Part shown: positions 1 to 6,645 of the stretch, piece by piece | Numbering within the stretch: the stretch's first letter is position 1 | Layout: each line of letters opens with the position of its first letter | NCBI GenBank assembly: GCA_046049675.1 | Contig: JBJORA010000077.1 | Coordinates: 1-10,320, forward strand | Source of the DNA: CAIXQW01 sp046049675 | GTDB taxonomy: Bacteria > Bacteroidota > Bacteroidia > Chitinophagales > Chitinophagaceae | DNA: 10,320 bases | Direction: 5' to 3' | Notes under the pieces: generated by a model | Database searches by the model: none | Seen by the model: the letters and a program-made list of their open reading frames with translations, nothing else | What the model was told of the DNA's origin: nothing | Program-made: the position numbers and the translations under genes

Positions 1-422
1 TGAGTTATATAGATCAGCCAAATGTACGTGGTGCAGCATGTGCGTTTACGCCATTAGGGTTCAGGCAAAATATTACCAACTTGGCCATACCACCCAATAT
101 GCCGAATTACGCACTGGGCCGCTGGCTCAATAGCCCTTGCGACAGTTTACACAAGCCACCTCCGCCACCAATACCATTAGCCTGGCAGGTTTATCCAAAC
201 CCTACCACAGATATGCTCTACGTAAATGTACCTGATAGTAGCATTACTCAACTTAATATTAGCTTACACAATACAGCAGGGCAACGCGTGATGCTGCGCG
301 ATATTGCGGTCAGCAATACATACAAGGCAGAAATAAATATTTCGCACTTGGCTAAAGGTGTTTATTACTTACGTGTGCAGCATGGTAGTGAAAGGTTTAC
401 GACTAAGGTGGTTAAGATTTAG
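1..422 (+). CDS. Secreted T9SS-cargo protein, C-terminal end (5' truncated by window edge)
   Basis: The reading frame is open from the left edge (first full codon at 3) to the TAG at 420-422, so about 139 C-terminal residues are present and the true start lies outside the window. A TTG at 81 is in frame but is internal. The upstream part reads IDQPNVRGAACAFTPLGF, followed by NMPNYALGRW. This resembles the 'P-N-x-x-G-A-A-C ... LPN' tail that recurs at the end of the repeat region in large Bacteroidota surface proteins. It is followed by a proline-rich linker (KPPPPPIPL). The last 80 or so residues start with WQVYPNPTTD and continue through NTAGQRV, LAKGVYYLRV and a final KVVKI. That is a textbook type A T9SS C-terminal sorting domain, so the protein should be exported by Sec and then carried across the outer membrane by the type IX system. 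The function of the missing N-terminal part is unknown. No clear terminator follows. Confidence 0.85.
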   Translation, partial: SYIDQPNVRGAACAFTPLGFRQNITNLAIPPNMPNYALGRWLNSPCDSLHKPPPPPIPLAWQVYPNPTTDMLYVNVPDSSITQLNISLHNTAGQRVMLRDIAVSNTYKAEINISHLAKGVYYLRVQHGSERFTTKVVKI

Positions 423-767
423 TCTACAACGGATCCAGCTAATTCTGTCTACAGATCATGCAAAATTGAAAATAAGTGAAAGCATTTTATCTCATAGACC
501 AATTGCCTACCAACACGCTGCCACGAGGTGTAGTAGTAACTACGGCAAGCCAAACTTACGCAGAGTGCAAGGCGGGCGTTCGATGGCTAGACGAAATTGG
601 CATGTATAAGTAGCTATGTTGCGCCCCATTATACGAGCCCACTACGCTGCTTCTCCATATTACTAAAAGGCGGCAAGTGCAAAACTAAATTAACACGTAC
701 TGGTTCTTGATTAACAATTCATCCCCACCCAATTTTCCTAGCGCACAAATTTTTACCTTTACAGCAA
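423..767. other. Intergenic stretch with a GC-richer ORF-like segment
   Basis: No gene is firmly supported in these 345 bases. One frame is open from GTG 476 to TAG 611-613 (45 codons). Its translation has a protein-like look (ending WLDEIGMYK), but no family is recognised. The start directly follows an in-frame TAA at 473-475 and no ribosome site is visible. The block from about 520 to 600 is clearly richer in G+C than its flanks, and a second frame is also open across it. Together these point more to a structured or repeated intergenic element, or to a gene remnant, than to a working gene. A short direct repeat, GTCTACA, occurs at 422-428 and 447-453. The last 40 bases form the thyA leader. 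Confidence 0.4.
754..761 (+). promoter_or_regulatory. Possible Bacteroidota -7 element of thyA
   Basis: TACCTTTA matches the Bacteroidota -7 consensus TAnnTTTG at all but the last base. It sits 6 bp before the thyA ATG, which would give a very short leader. The -33 position holds only a T-rich run (733-736), so support is weak. Confidence 0.35.
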
Positions 768-1562
768 ATGCAACAATACCACAATCTGCTTAAACATATA
801 CTTGCCAATGGTGTAGACAAAAGCGATAGAACTGGCACAGGCACCCGCAGTTGCTTTGGCCACCAAATGCGTTTTAATTTGCAAGATGGTTTTCCGTTAA
901 TTACAACTAAAAAAGTGCACCTAAAAAGTATTATCTACGAGTTGCTATGGTTTATCAAGGGCGATACCAATATCAAATACCTCAAAGATAATGGCGTAAG
1001 CATTTGGGACGAATGGGCTGATGCCGATGGCAACCTAGGGCCTGTGTATGGCAAGCAATGGCGCAGTTGGCAAGGTGCAGATGGCAAAACCTACGACCAG
1101 TTGCAAGATGTAATTCATCAAATAAAAACCAACCCTGATAGCCGCAGAATCATTATTAGTGCCTGGAACGTGGCCGAGCTACCATATATGAAGCTGATGC
1201 CTTGCCACAATATGTTTCAGTTTTATGTGGCCAATGGTAAACTTAGTTGTCAATTGTACCAACGCAGTGCAGATGTATTTTTGGGCGTACCATTTAATAT
1301 TGCAAGCTATGCTTTGTTTACGATGATGCTTGCACAAGTATGTGGCTTAGAAGCAGGGGACTTTGTGCATACATTTGGTGATGTACATATCTATAACAAC
1401 CATTTTGAGCAAGTAAATTTGCAACTAAGCAGAGAAGAATTCCCTCTGCCAACTATGCGCATCAATCCGAATGTAAAGAATATTGAAGATTTTGTGTACG
1501 AAGATTTTACATTGGAAAATTATCAATGTCATCCTGCGATTAAGGCACCAGTGGCGGTGTAA
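768..1562 (+). CDS. thyA: Thymidylate synthase
   Basis: Cytosolic enzyme converting dUMP plus 5,10-methylene-tetrahydrofolate to dTMP and dihydrofolate, the only de novo route to dTMP in cells with ThyA. The 264 residues equal the E. coli length and align without offset. The catalytic nucleophile Cys146 lies in MPCHNMFQF. Arg21 (SDRTGTGT), the second-subunit pair Arg126-Arg127 (DSRRIII), Arg166 and Asp169 (QRSADV), Asn177 (GVPFN) and His207/Tyr209 (DVHIYNNH) are the dUMP-binding residues. Glu58 and Trp80, on the folate side, are also kept. The C-terminus APVAV matches the family end that closes over the active site. The ATG at 768 gives the full family N-terminus (MQQYHNLLKH). folA, its usual partner, is not in the window. 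It is not in an operon with either neighbour; the next gene on this strand starts 285 bp later, behind its own promoter. Nothing suggests a link to the nuclease locus beyond proximity. Confidence 0.98.
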   Translation: MQQYHNLLKHILANGVDKSDRTGTGTRSCFGHQMRFNLQDGFPLITTKKVHLKSIIYELLWFIKGDTNIKYLKDNGVSIWDEWADADGNLGPVYGKQWRSWQGADGKTYDQLQDVIHQIKTNPDSRRIIISAWNVAELPYMKLMPCHNMFQFYVANGKLSCQLYQRSADVFLGVPFNIASYALFTMMLAQVCGLEAGDFVHTFGDVHIYNNHFEQVNLQLSREEFPLPTMRINPNVKNIEDFVYEDFTLENYQCHPAIKAPVAV

Positions 1563-1583
1563 ATGAGTAGTGTTTAGGTGTGG

Positions 1584-1644
1584 TGTGAGTGCGGGTGTGT
1601 TGAACCGCAGAGAGCGCAGAGTTTTATCGCAGAGAGCGCAAACA
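1584..1644 (+). repeat. Intergenic repeat, copy 1 (3' of thyA)
   Basis: It starts 21 bp after the thyA stop. A GTGAGTG/TG-rich lead-in is followed at 1603 by AACCGCAGAGAGCGCAGAG and then a second half-unit. Inside it the 13-mer CGCAGAGAGCGCA occurs twice exactly, at 1606-1618 and 1628-1640, with a 22-bp period. A diverged inverted copy lies at 2138-2200. The purine-rich 'ACCGCAGAG-GCGCAGAG' style is of a kind I recognise from intergenic regions of environmental bacteria, but I cannot count copies here. No ORF uses it. Confidence 0.75.
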
Positions 1645-1796
1645 AGCTCATTGTAAGCTAAAGTTATTAATTATAGTAGTATTGCGGATTATTTTCTATG
1701 CGAGTAGTTTTGATTGCTAAGAAAGTGCATTACTTATAAGGCGCATTACTCAGCTGGTTATAACTTCCTATTTGCAACTGTTGATATTTGGTAAAG

Positions 1797-1828
1797 TTTG
1801 GCATGTTTGCATGTATATCGTAAATTTG
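1797..1828 (+). promoter_or_regulatory. Bacteroidota-type promoter of the parD-like gene
   Basis: TTTG at 1797-1800, exactly 20 bases, then TAAATTTG at 1821-1828. This is a full match to the Bacteroidota -33/-7 consensus (TTTG-N19-21-TAnnTTTG). The ATG at 1848 lies 19 bp downstream, leaving a leader of roughly 12-15 nt. It shows that the small gene has its own transcription start and is not merely read through from thyA. Confidence 0.75.
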
Positions 1829-1847
1829 TATTAGAGTAGTATTCATA

Positions 1848-2084
1848 ATGGAAATAAAGATTGCACCTCATTACAGCAAGTTCATAGACTGGGAGTTGGC
1901 TTCTGGAAAATTCAATAATGAGTCCGAAGTAATACAAGCCGGCTTAGCGCTACTAGAGAAAGAGCAAACTCAAATGGCCTTATTAAGCAAAGCAATTCTT
2001 GACGGCGAAAGTAGTGGTTTCGCAGCGCCATTTAACAATCGAGACTTTAAGAAAAAAATGGAAGATAAATATGCTAAACACTAA
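1848..2084 (+). CDS. ParD-like ribbon-helix-helix antitoxin, apparently orphan
   Basis: A 78-residue protein with the layout of the ParD/CC2985 family of type II antitoxins. A short beta strand (EIKIA, residues 2-6) pairs in the dimer to bind DNA. Helix 1 (about 7-18) follows, then the typical turn LASGKFNNESEVIQAGLALLE, cut here by position as residues 17-37. A charged C-terminal tail (40-78, with AAPFNNRDF) would wrap around a toxin. ParD proteins normally repress their own operon and neutralise a ParE-type toxin (a gyrase inhibitor) encoded directly downstream, usually overlapping the stop. Here no ParE follows: an ATG at 2071 overlapping the stop gives only 9 codons before TAA at 2098, and the next 128 bp hold an inverted repeat copy and the end of a minus-strand gene. 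The gene may be a remnant, a trans-acting antitoxin, or a retained regulator. The family call is firm; current function is open. Confidence 0.85.
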   Translation: MEIKIAPHYSKFIDWELASGKFNNESEVIQAGLALLEKEQTQMALLSKAILDGESSGFAAPFNNRDFKKKMEDKYAKH

Positions 2085-2137
2085 CCAAAAGATAGCTTAA
2101 GAATATTCACACTTGATTTTGTAGTCATAACTATAAT

Positions 2138-2200
2138 CCTCTGCATCCTTCGCGTTTTCCTTCGCGGCCTTTGCGGTTAAACAAGACAAACCCACTCACA
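2138..2200 (-). repeat. Intergenic repeat, copy 2 (3' of the minus-strand EEP gene)
   Basis: Read on the minus strand, it starts with GTGAGTG about 29 bp after the stop codon of the 2229-3749 gene. It continues through a T/G-rich stretch to AACCGCAAAGGCCGCGAAGG (beginning at 2178) and a second half-unit ending GGATGCAGAGG at 2138. It is a diverged copy of 1584-1644 in inverted orientation. The resemblance covers both the CGCAGAG-type core and about 20 bp before it. Relative to the gene each one follows, both copies point the same way. Confidence 0.7.
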
Positions 2201-2228
2201 AACCCTACTCGCTGTTGATTGCACTCAC

Positions 2229-3749
2229 TCAAAAACTCAAACACAATTCACTTCCAAGCAATCTGCCACCGGTACCCACTACTTGTAAAATATACATACC
2301 CTGCGGCAAGCCTAAGGACAAACTACTTGTGCCTTGGCTATAATCAAAGCGCTGAAGCAATTGCCCTTGCAAATTGTAAATCCTGATGGTGCTCGGCACA
2401 GCATCTCCACAAGGTATTTGCACAGCATATCCTTTACCATTAATCACAAGGTTGACAAGTTGCTTGCAAGCACTTACATCTTTTATACTTGCCGGATAAA
2501 TAAGTTGATCTCCTCGCTTAAAATAACACAGATACGGATAATGATCGCTTACTGTATACGGATAGCTATCGTGCACATCATAAAATTCGTCCAAGATTGA
2601 ATAACTAGCTTGACCATACTTGCTAGCGGCAGCGTTGCTCACACACAAATTATCGATGATGCTACTATTAAATACATAACTCGTTTGCGCGGGATATAAA
2701 CTAGGCAAGCTAATGCCGTTCATCGCATTACTAATCATGTACTTATAGGGACTATTACTATTGCCTGTTGTAATACTACCTTCTAACTTATCGTTGTAAT
2801 CGCCTACCAATACCACTTGCCTCTGAGCATAATGTGTATTAAAAGTGTCAGTTAAAAAATATGCTCCAACTTCTCTCTTATTATAACTCGCTTGATCAGC
2901 TTGGGCCTTGGCATGCATATTAAAAAACCAAGTAGTATCTTCTGTACCTTTTTGTAAAAGTGCTTGTACAAAAGGTGTTCTTCCGCTCGCAAATGCCCAA
3001 TACTCTGTACCGCTATTTGTAGATGATAAATTCTGCGCGGCATAAGCATAACTTGCAATAGGCGAAAATATGCTCGTGTCAAATATATAAGCCATCTTTT
3101 GCCCGCTAGGCCAGCTGGCATCAAAAGTATCTAAGGCAAAACTGCAATTGGGAGAAATATTACTGGAGTAGTTAGCACCTAAACTTTGCTGTACCTGTTT
3201 AAGGCTGGCATGCTCCACCACCTCTTGCATCGCAATCACTTTTGGTCTAATGGCTTGCAGTGCTTTGGTAACGCCTTGCCTTTGCAAAGCAGTATCACAG
3301 TCGCAGGTAGCAGGATCGCCAAACCACATGATATTCCAACTTAGTACATTGTAAAAGCTATCGGCTGGAAAGCTTGAGGCAAGCAAATAAATTTGTTGTG
3401 AGTTTACCGTGTTGCCTCTGCTAAAAGCAATTGTTCCTTTGTTTACCATATGTGCCGCTGTTGGAGAGTACTGCACATACAAAGGCAGCGTGGCACCACT
3501 TTGTGCAGCACTAAGCAGTACACTAGCAGAAAAGCTTATGCTATCCAAGCTAAGTAAAAAAGGTGCTGTACAATTTATGGTATAATCCTGTGTACTAGAT
3601 GGAAAATTAATGGCTATAGCTTTTGTAGCTGTTGTGCCTAGGCTGACGTCGCCAATAAACTGAAAACGATCTTGCAGATACATAAAATTACTTTGTGCAC
3701 TAGCGCTAATAGTAGCGCCAAGCAAACAGAACAAAATAATTGTACGCAT
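2229..3749 (-). CDS. Secreted endonuclease/exonuclease/phosphatase-fold protein with T9SS tail
   Basis: 506 residues. A Sec signal peptide covers 1-19 (cut after ASA). Residues about 25-125 form an Ig-like beta domain. Residues about 133-410 are an EEP-superfamily metal-dependent phosphoesterase with every expected motif: Asn139 (LSWN), Glu176 (AMQEV), His279 (NMHAKA), Asp317 and Asn319 (VGDYND), Asp366 (IIDN) and Asp402-His403 (SDHYP). The last 80 or so residues are a rather diverged T9SS sorting domain (IRIYNLQGQLLQRF, LPQGMYILQV), lacking the basic last residues seen on the other cargo. Such enzymes hydrolyse phosphodiester or phosphomonoester bonds (nucleases, sphingomyelinases, inositol phosphatases). 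Context favours a secreted nuclease, but specificity cannot be read off. The ATG at 3749 is chosen because it gives the signal peptide directly. It has its own promoter (3785-3816) just past the terminator of the upstream gene. No terminator is seen after its stop; the inverted repeat begins about 29 bp beyond. Confidence 0.9.
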   Translation of the reverse strand: MRTIILFCLLGATISASAQSNFMYLQDRFQFIGDVSLGTTATKAIAINFPSSTQDYTINCTAPFLLSLDSISFSASVLLSAAQSGATLPLYVQYSPTAAHMVNKGTIAFSRGNTVNSQQIYLLASSFPADSFYNVLSWNIMWFGDPATCDCDTALQRQGVTKALQAIRPKVIAMQEVVEHASLKQVQQSLGANYSSNISPNCSFALDTFDASWPSGQKMAYIFDTSIFSPIASYAYAAQNLSSTNSGTEYWAFASGRTPFVQALLQKGTEDTTWFFNMHAKAQADQASYNKREVGAYFLTDTFNTHYAQRQVVLVGDYNDKLEGSITTGNSNSPYKYMISNAMNGISLPSLYPAQTSYVFNSSIIDNLCVSNAAASKYGQASYSILDEFYDVHDSYPYTVSDHYPYLCYFKRGDQLIYPASIKDVSACKQLVNLVINGKGYAVQIPCGDAVPSTIRIYNLQGQLLQRFDYSQGTSSLSLGLPQGMYILQVVGTGGRLLGSELCLSF

Positions 3750-3784
3750 AAAAAAAAGCTGCGCAACTCAGTGTCGCGCAGCTT
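3750..3784 (-). terminator. Intrinsic terminator after the 3812-5119 gene
   Basis: On the minus strand a perfect 9-bp stem, AAGCTGCGC / GCGCAGCTT (arms 3776-3784 and 3756-3764), closes an 11-base loop. It runs into a tract of eight T (3757-3750, two within the stem). It lies 28 bp after the TAG of the upstream gene. The T-tract ends immediately before the ATG (3749-3747) of the next gene, so read-through RNA would carry this hairpin directly against that start codon. Confidence 0.9.
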
Positions 3785-3816
3785 CAAAGTTACTTAATTA
3801 TTAGTGTATTACTAAA
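3785..3816 (-). promoter_or_regulatory. Promoter of the secreted EEP gene, upstream of the terminator stem
   Basis: On the minus strand TTTA (3816-3813), 20 bases, then TAACTTTG (3792-3785). The -7 box is a perfect TAnnTTTG and the -33 box differs from TTTG at one base. The -33 element overlaps the stop codon of the 3812-5119 gene. A start 5-8 bases beyond the box falls inside the first arm of the terminator hairpin, so RNA made here would lack part of that arm. Confidence 0.55.
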
Positions 3817-5119
3817 GTACTACAAACTGAAGAATACCAAGCTTACCTGCTTGTGATACACGTACCATGTAAACACCTGGTGCTAGTGTATTGCAGTTAA
3901 GACTAGTAGTTGTGCTATTGATATTGCCTTTGTTTACAACAACACCTTGTGCATTGCATACCACGTAGTTGCCACTCATTTCTGGCGTTTGCAATACATA
4001 GCGCGTACCGTCTGTAAGCAATTGGCAATTTAAGCCTTTTGCTACATCATTAATGCCAGTGCAGAATACAGTAGTGAAATTCCAATCGGTATTATTGCTA
4101 ATTGTAGGTGCAGATAAACCATTAGCTGTAAAGCAAGCACCGCCATACTGCACAGCGTAATCCTTATTACAAACCAAAGTTAGGCCAGAAATCGTAGCTG
4201 TATTGCCGCTAGCTGTTACCTGTGCACTTGGCAATGTAATTGTTGTATTTGTACCATCTGTAAGGTTCTTTACAAGAATGCTACCAGTTGTACCAATTGT
4301 AATGGCTTGGTCAAAAGTTACACTGATGCTTGTGGTCATATCAGATACATTAGTAGCGCCGTCTCCAGGTGTGCGACTTACCACTGCAGGCGGTGTGATA
4401 GGATTACCACCTTGCATAATAAAGGCAACAGATATATCGTCAATGGCGATAGCATCGTCATTACCTGCACTGTTAACGTCTACCCACTTCATAGTAAAGA
4501 AACCATTTTGTGGAATCGTAATCGCAATTTTCTTAGTTACTAATTTACGGAATGCAGCTGTGTTGCCGTCGGTCATACCAGCAGGTGTAGACGCACTAGA
4601 AGTAGCGCTAAGTGTTGCATCTTGCGTAAAGGCTGTAAAGTCTGAATCGATAGCAGCAGGCATATTTGGAGATACAGCGTAACCGAAGTAAAGTGTATCA
4701 ACAATATTAGTAGTATCACCACCAGCGCGCCATTGCTCAGCATAGTATGTAATAACCACGCTATCTATTTGAGAGCCAGTATTGTTTTGGAATGATGCCC
4801 CAAAACTTGCTTTGCAACTACCGCTTGCTAATGAGCCTAGTGCGCGTTCTGTAGCACCACTACTGCCATAGCTGTAAGCGTTACCACTGTTTGAGCCACC
4901 ATTATCGCTTTTGTATTTGTTGTCAACTTGCGCACTTGTGCCACGCTCGTTGATAGACCAGCCTTGCAACGCAATACTAACAGGCGTACTTATGTTTGTA
5001 TCGGCAAGCGTATTAAAATCTTGCACATACGTAAGTGCTCCTGTTGTAACGCTAATTTGGGCATTTGTTGCCAACGCTACAGCACATAGGGCTAGGATTG
5101 ATAAAACTACTTTTTTCAT
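3812..5119 (-). CDS. Secreted ExeM/NucH-type N-terminal domain plus SbsA-like Ig domain, T9SS tail, no catalytic domain
   Basis: 435 residues. A signal peptide covers 1-20 (ATNA before Q21). Residues about 31-235 (YVQDFNTLA, GNAYSYGSSGATERALGSL, ITYYAEQWR, AIAIDDISV) resemble the beta-sandwich domain at the front of ExeM/NucH-type extracellular nucleases and related secreted proteins, here without any nuclease motifs. Residues about 243-350 (VVSRTPGDGATNVS, ISVTFDQAI, DWNFTT) are an SbsA-like Ig domain (Big_5). Residues about 355-435 are a T9SS type A sorting domain (LAPGVYMVRVSQAG, FVVL). A binding or scaffolding role outside the cell is likely; no enzyme residues are visible. It starts 37 bp after the lipoprotein gene with no promoter between them, so it should be co-transcribed with it. 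It ends at a strong terminator (3750-3784). The ATG at 5119 follows an A-rich leader usual for this phylum and leads straight into the signal peptide. Confidence 0.85.
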   Translation of the reverse strand: MKKVVLSILALCAVALATNAQISVTTGALTYVQDFNTLADTNISTPVSIALQGWSINERGTSAQVDNKYKSDNGGSNSGNAYSYGSSGATERALGSLASGSCKASFGASFQNNTGSQIDSVVITYYAEQWRAGGDTTNIVDTLYFGYAVSPNMPAAIDSDFTAFTQDATLSATSSASTPAGMTDGNTAAFRKLVTKKIAITIPQNGFFTMKWVDVNSAGNDDAIAIDDISVAFIMQGGNPITPPAVVSRTPGDGATNVSDMTTSISVTFDQAITIGTTGSILVKNLTDGTNTTITLPSAQVTASGNTATISGLTLVCNKDYAVQYGGACFTANGLSAPTISNNTDWNFTTVFCTGINDVAKGLNCQLLTDGTRYVLQTPEMSGNYVVCNAQGVVVNKGNINSTTTSLNCNTLAPGVYMVRVSQAGKLGILQFVVL

Positions 5120-5156
5120 TGTCTTCTTTATTTAATTTTTGCTTACTAGAATTGGT

Positions 5157-6599
5157 TTATTGAACGTCCGCAATATTGCGTAAAGTGATTTGCTTAGTTG
5201 CAAAGTAATTACCTGGTATACAAGTAACCGTCTTTGGTGTAGTTGGCATTGTAGTACCGCTATACGTTGCACCACTTGCTGTGTACAATGTAATATTGCT
5301 ACCACTACCATCCGATACTATCTTAGAACCAGAATAAGTACCTGTTGGAAAAGTAACATTGGATACACGCACCAACTCGCTTTCGTAGCTAGCCATATCG
5401 CTATTGATTTGCTGAAGTGTAACCACTTGCGGCGTTACACTTACACCCGTATTCAAACGTGCGCTTTGCGATACACTACCATATACTTGAAGTGTATTTG
5501 CAAATGGCTTTACTGCTGCGTTGGTTGTGTTTATTTCTATTTCATCGCCAAGGTTGTAACTATGGTCTGCGTTAAAGCGAATAATAATACCACCACTACC
5601 GTCTTGGATAATGCAGTTCTTAGTTTGGAAATTACCACTGCTACGATCGCTAATAACTACGCCACGAATTTTGCTTGTTGCTTCATTTAATGAATCGCCC
5701 GCTGCATACATATCGCGAAGACTCTTAATTGTAACCAATGGGTTAGTTGCAAAATCACCACAACGTGTGCCTGTTAACTTAGCATCATCAAGATTGCGAA
5801 TAGCTAATTGTGCATCGCTCAAATAACGGCTATAAACTGCAATGATAGTGCCCTTGCCACCAGGTGTTGGAGCATTCGCAAAATCTGCATACTCGCTCGT
5901 ACGAACAATAATGCTATTGCCACCGCAATCTTCTACGTTAGGATCTTTACCAGTATTGCCTGCCTCCCAATACTTAAGTCCAACTTGGTCAGACAAGAAT
6001 TGTACGCTATCAATTTGGACTAAGCAGCCCAACCAACGCTTCGCACTTGGCAAATCAGGATTAGATAGCTCAGCAATAGTCAATTTGCGCGGTTGTGCGC
6101 CAGCCATATCGATATTTGCTTTTACAATATGCTTATTGATACTTGCCAACGGAATACCAACAAGGCTATTAGCAGCATCCATCTTAAAGCCCAATTGCAC
6201 GTAACTGCGGTATGCAGAAAGTGTTAAGTCTTTACACTTTACGTATACCTTACGACCAACTGGATATTCGCCTGCTAAACCATTTTTCTCGATAAGCAAT
6301 GGAATACCACCGGTGCTATCTTGCAAAACAATTTGCTTGTAGAAGTTGCCAGCAATATCGTTGGCCACAACATAACCAACAATGCAAACATCATCAGTAA
6401 TAGCTAAACCGCCAGTTGCAGATGGGTTTAATCTGTTTTTAAGGTCAGCAATTTTGATGTACGTAACACCAGCAGGCATACCCGGATCAAAATCCTTTGC
6501 GCTTGGTGGTGGATCTATACGATCCTTTACGCAAGATGCAAAAAATGTAGCCACTGCAATGGCACACACACCGAGCAAAACTTTAATTGAATTCTTCAT
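5157..6599 (-). CDS. Lipoprotein with two DUF5689/OB-like modules
   Basis: 480 residues. A lipoprotein signal with Cys23 in FFASC, followed by VKD, is the usual form of Bacteroidota outer-membrane lipoproteins. Two related modules follow. The first lies around 46-140 (ITDDVCIVGYVVAND, GNFYKQIVLQDSTGGIPL, YPVGRKVYVKC). The second lies around 290-375 (IRGVVISDRSSGNF, CIIQDGSGGIIIRF, YNLGDEIEI). Both share the pattern G-x-V-[VI]-x-[SN]-D ... G-N-F ... [IL]-Q-D-x-[ST/G]-G-G-I typical of DUF5689, an OB-fold-like family. Further beta-rich regions lie between the modules and at the C-terminus. DUF5689 proteins are usually found near TonB receptors and secreted nucleases; whether they bind nucleic acid is not established. 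It lies 46 bp after the receptor gene and 37 bp before the next, in one likely operon. By position it may act as the surface partner that a SusD protein supplies in glycan loci, but no SusD/TPR signature is present. Confidence 0.85.
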   Translation of the reverse strand: MKNSIKVLLGVCAIAVATFFASCVKDRIDPPPSAKDFDPGMPAGVTYIKIADLKNRLNPSATGGLAITDDVCIVGYVVANDIAGNFYKQIVLQDSTGGIPLLIEKNGLAGEYPVGRKVYVKCKDLTLSAYRSYVQLGFKMDAANSLVGIPLASINKHIVKANIDMAGAQPRKLTIAELSNPDLPSAKRWLGCLVQIDSVQFLSDQVGLKYWEAGNTGKDPNVEDCGGNSIIVRTSEYADFANAPTPGGKGTIIAVYSRYLSDAQLAIRNLDDAKLTGTRCGDFATNPLVTIKSLRDMYAAGDSLNEATSKIRGVVISDRSSGNFQTKNCIIQDGSGGIIIRFNADHSYNLGDEIEINTTNAAVKPFANTLQVYGSVSQSARLNTGVSVTPQVVTLQQINSDMASYESELVRVSNVTFPTGTYSGSKIVSDGSGSNITLYTASGATYSGTTMPTTPKTVTCIPGNYFATKQITLRNIADVQ

Positions 6600-6645
6600 T
6601 ATACTTTTTTATTAATTTGTTAGTGTAATCTATTGAATGATTTTA

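Noticed and set aside
768..1562. thyA as a functional member of the putative nucleic-acid scavenging locus
   Set aside because: It is on the opposite strand with an antitoxin gene between, has no shared promoter, and thyA is a housekeeping gene; proximity alone is not evidence.
1603..1640. Possible start of a CRISPR-like or tandem array (13-mer repeated twice)
   Set aside because: Only two units with a 9-base gap and no further copies in this copy; no cas genes. It fits a dispersed intergenic repeat instead.
1738..1790. tRNA-like string: ACTCAGCTGGTTA at the D-arm position with a following TTTGCAA loop-like stretch
   Set aside because: The D-stem lacks its 3' partner (TAAC instead of GAGC), one stem base is missing, and no anticodon stem, T-arm or acceptor pairing follows. 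It is either a chance match or a remnant too decayed to call.
2071..2100. ATG overlapping the parD-like stop, as a parE start would
   Set aside because: The frame closes after 9 codons, and no other frame downstream resumes a ParE-like sequence before the minus-strand gene, so even a truncated toxin cannot be supported.
4203..6615. Several open frames on the plus strand opposite the lipoprotein and ExeM-like genes
   Set aside because: They are antisense to genes with clear signal peptides and domains. Their translations are Cys/Thr/Ile-rich without family motifs, as expected for shadows.
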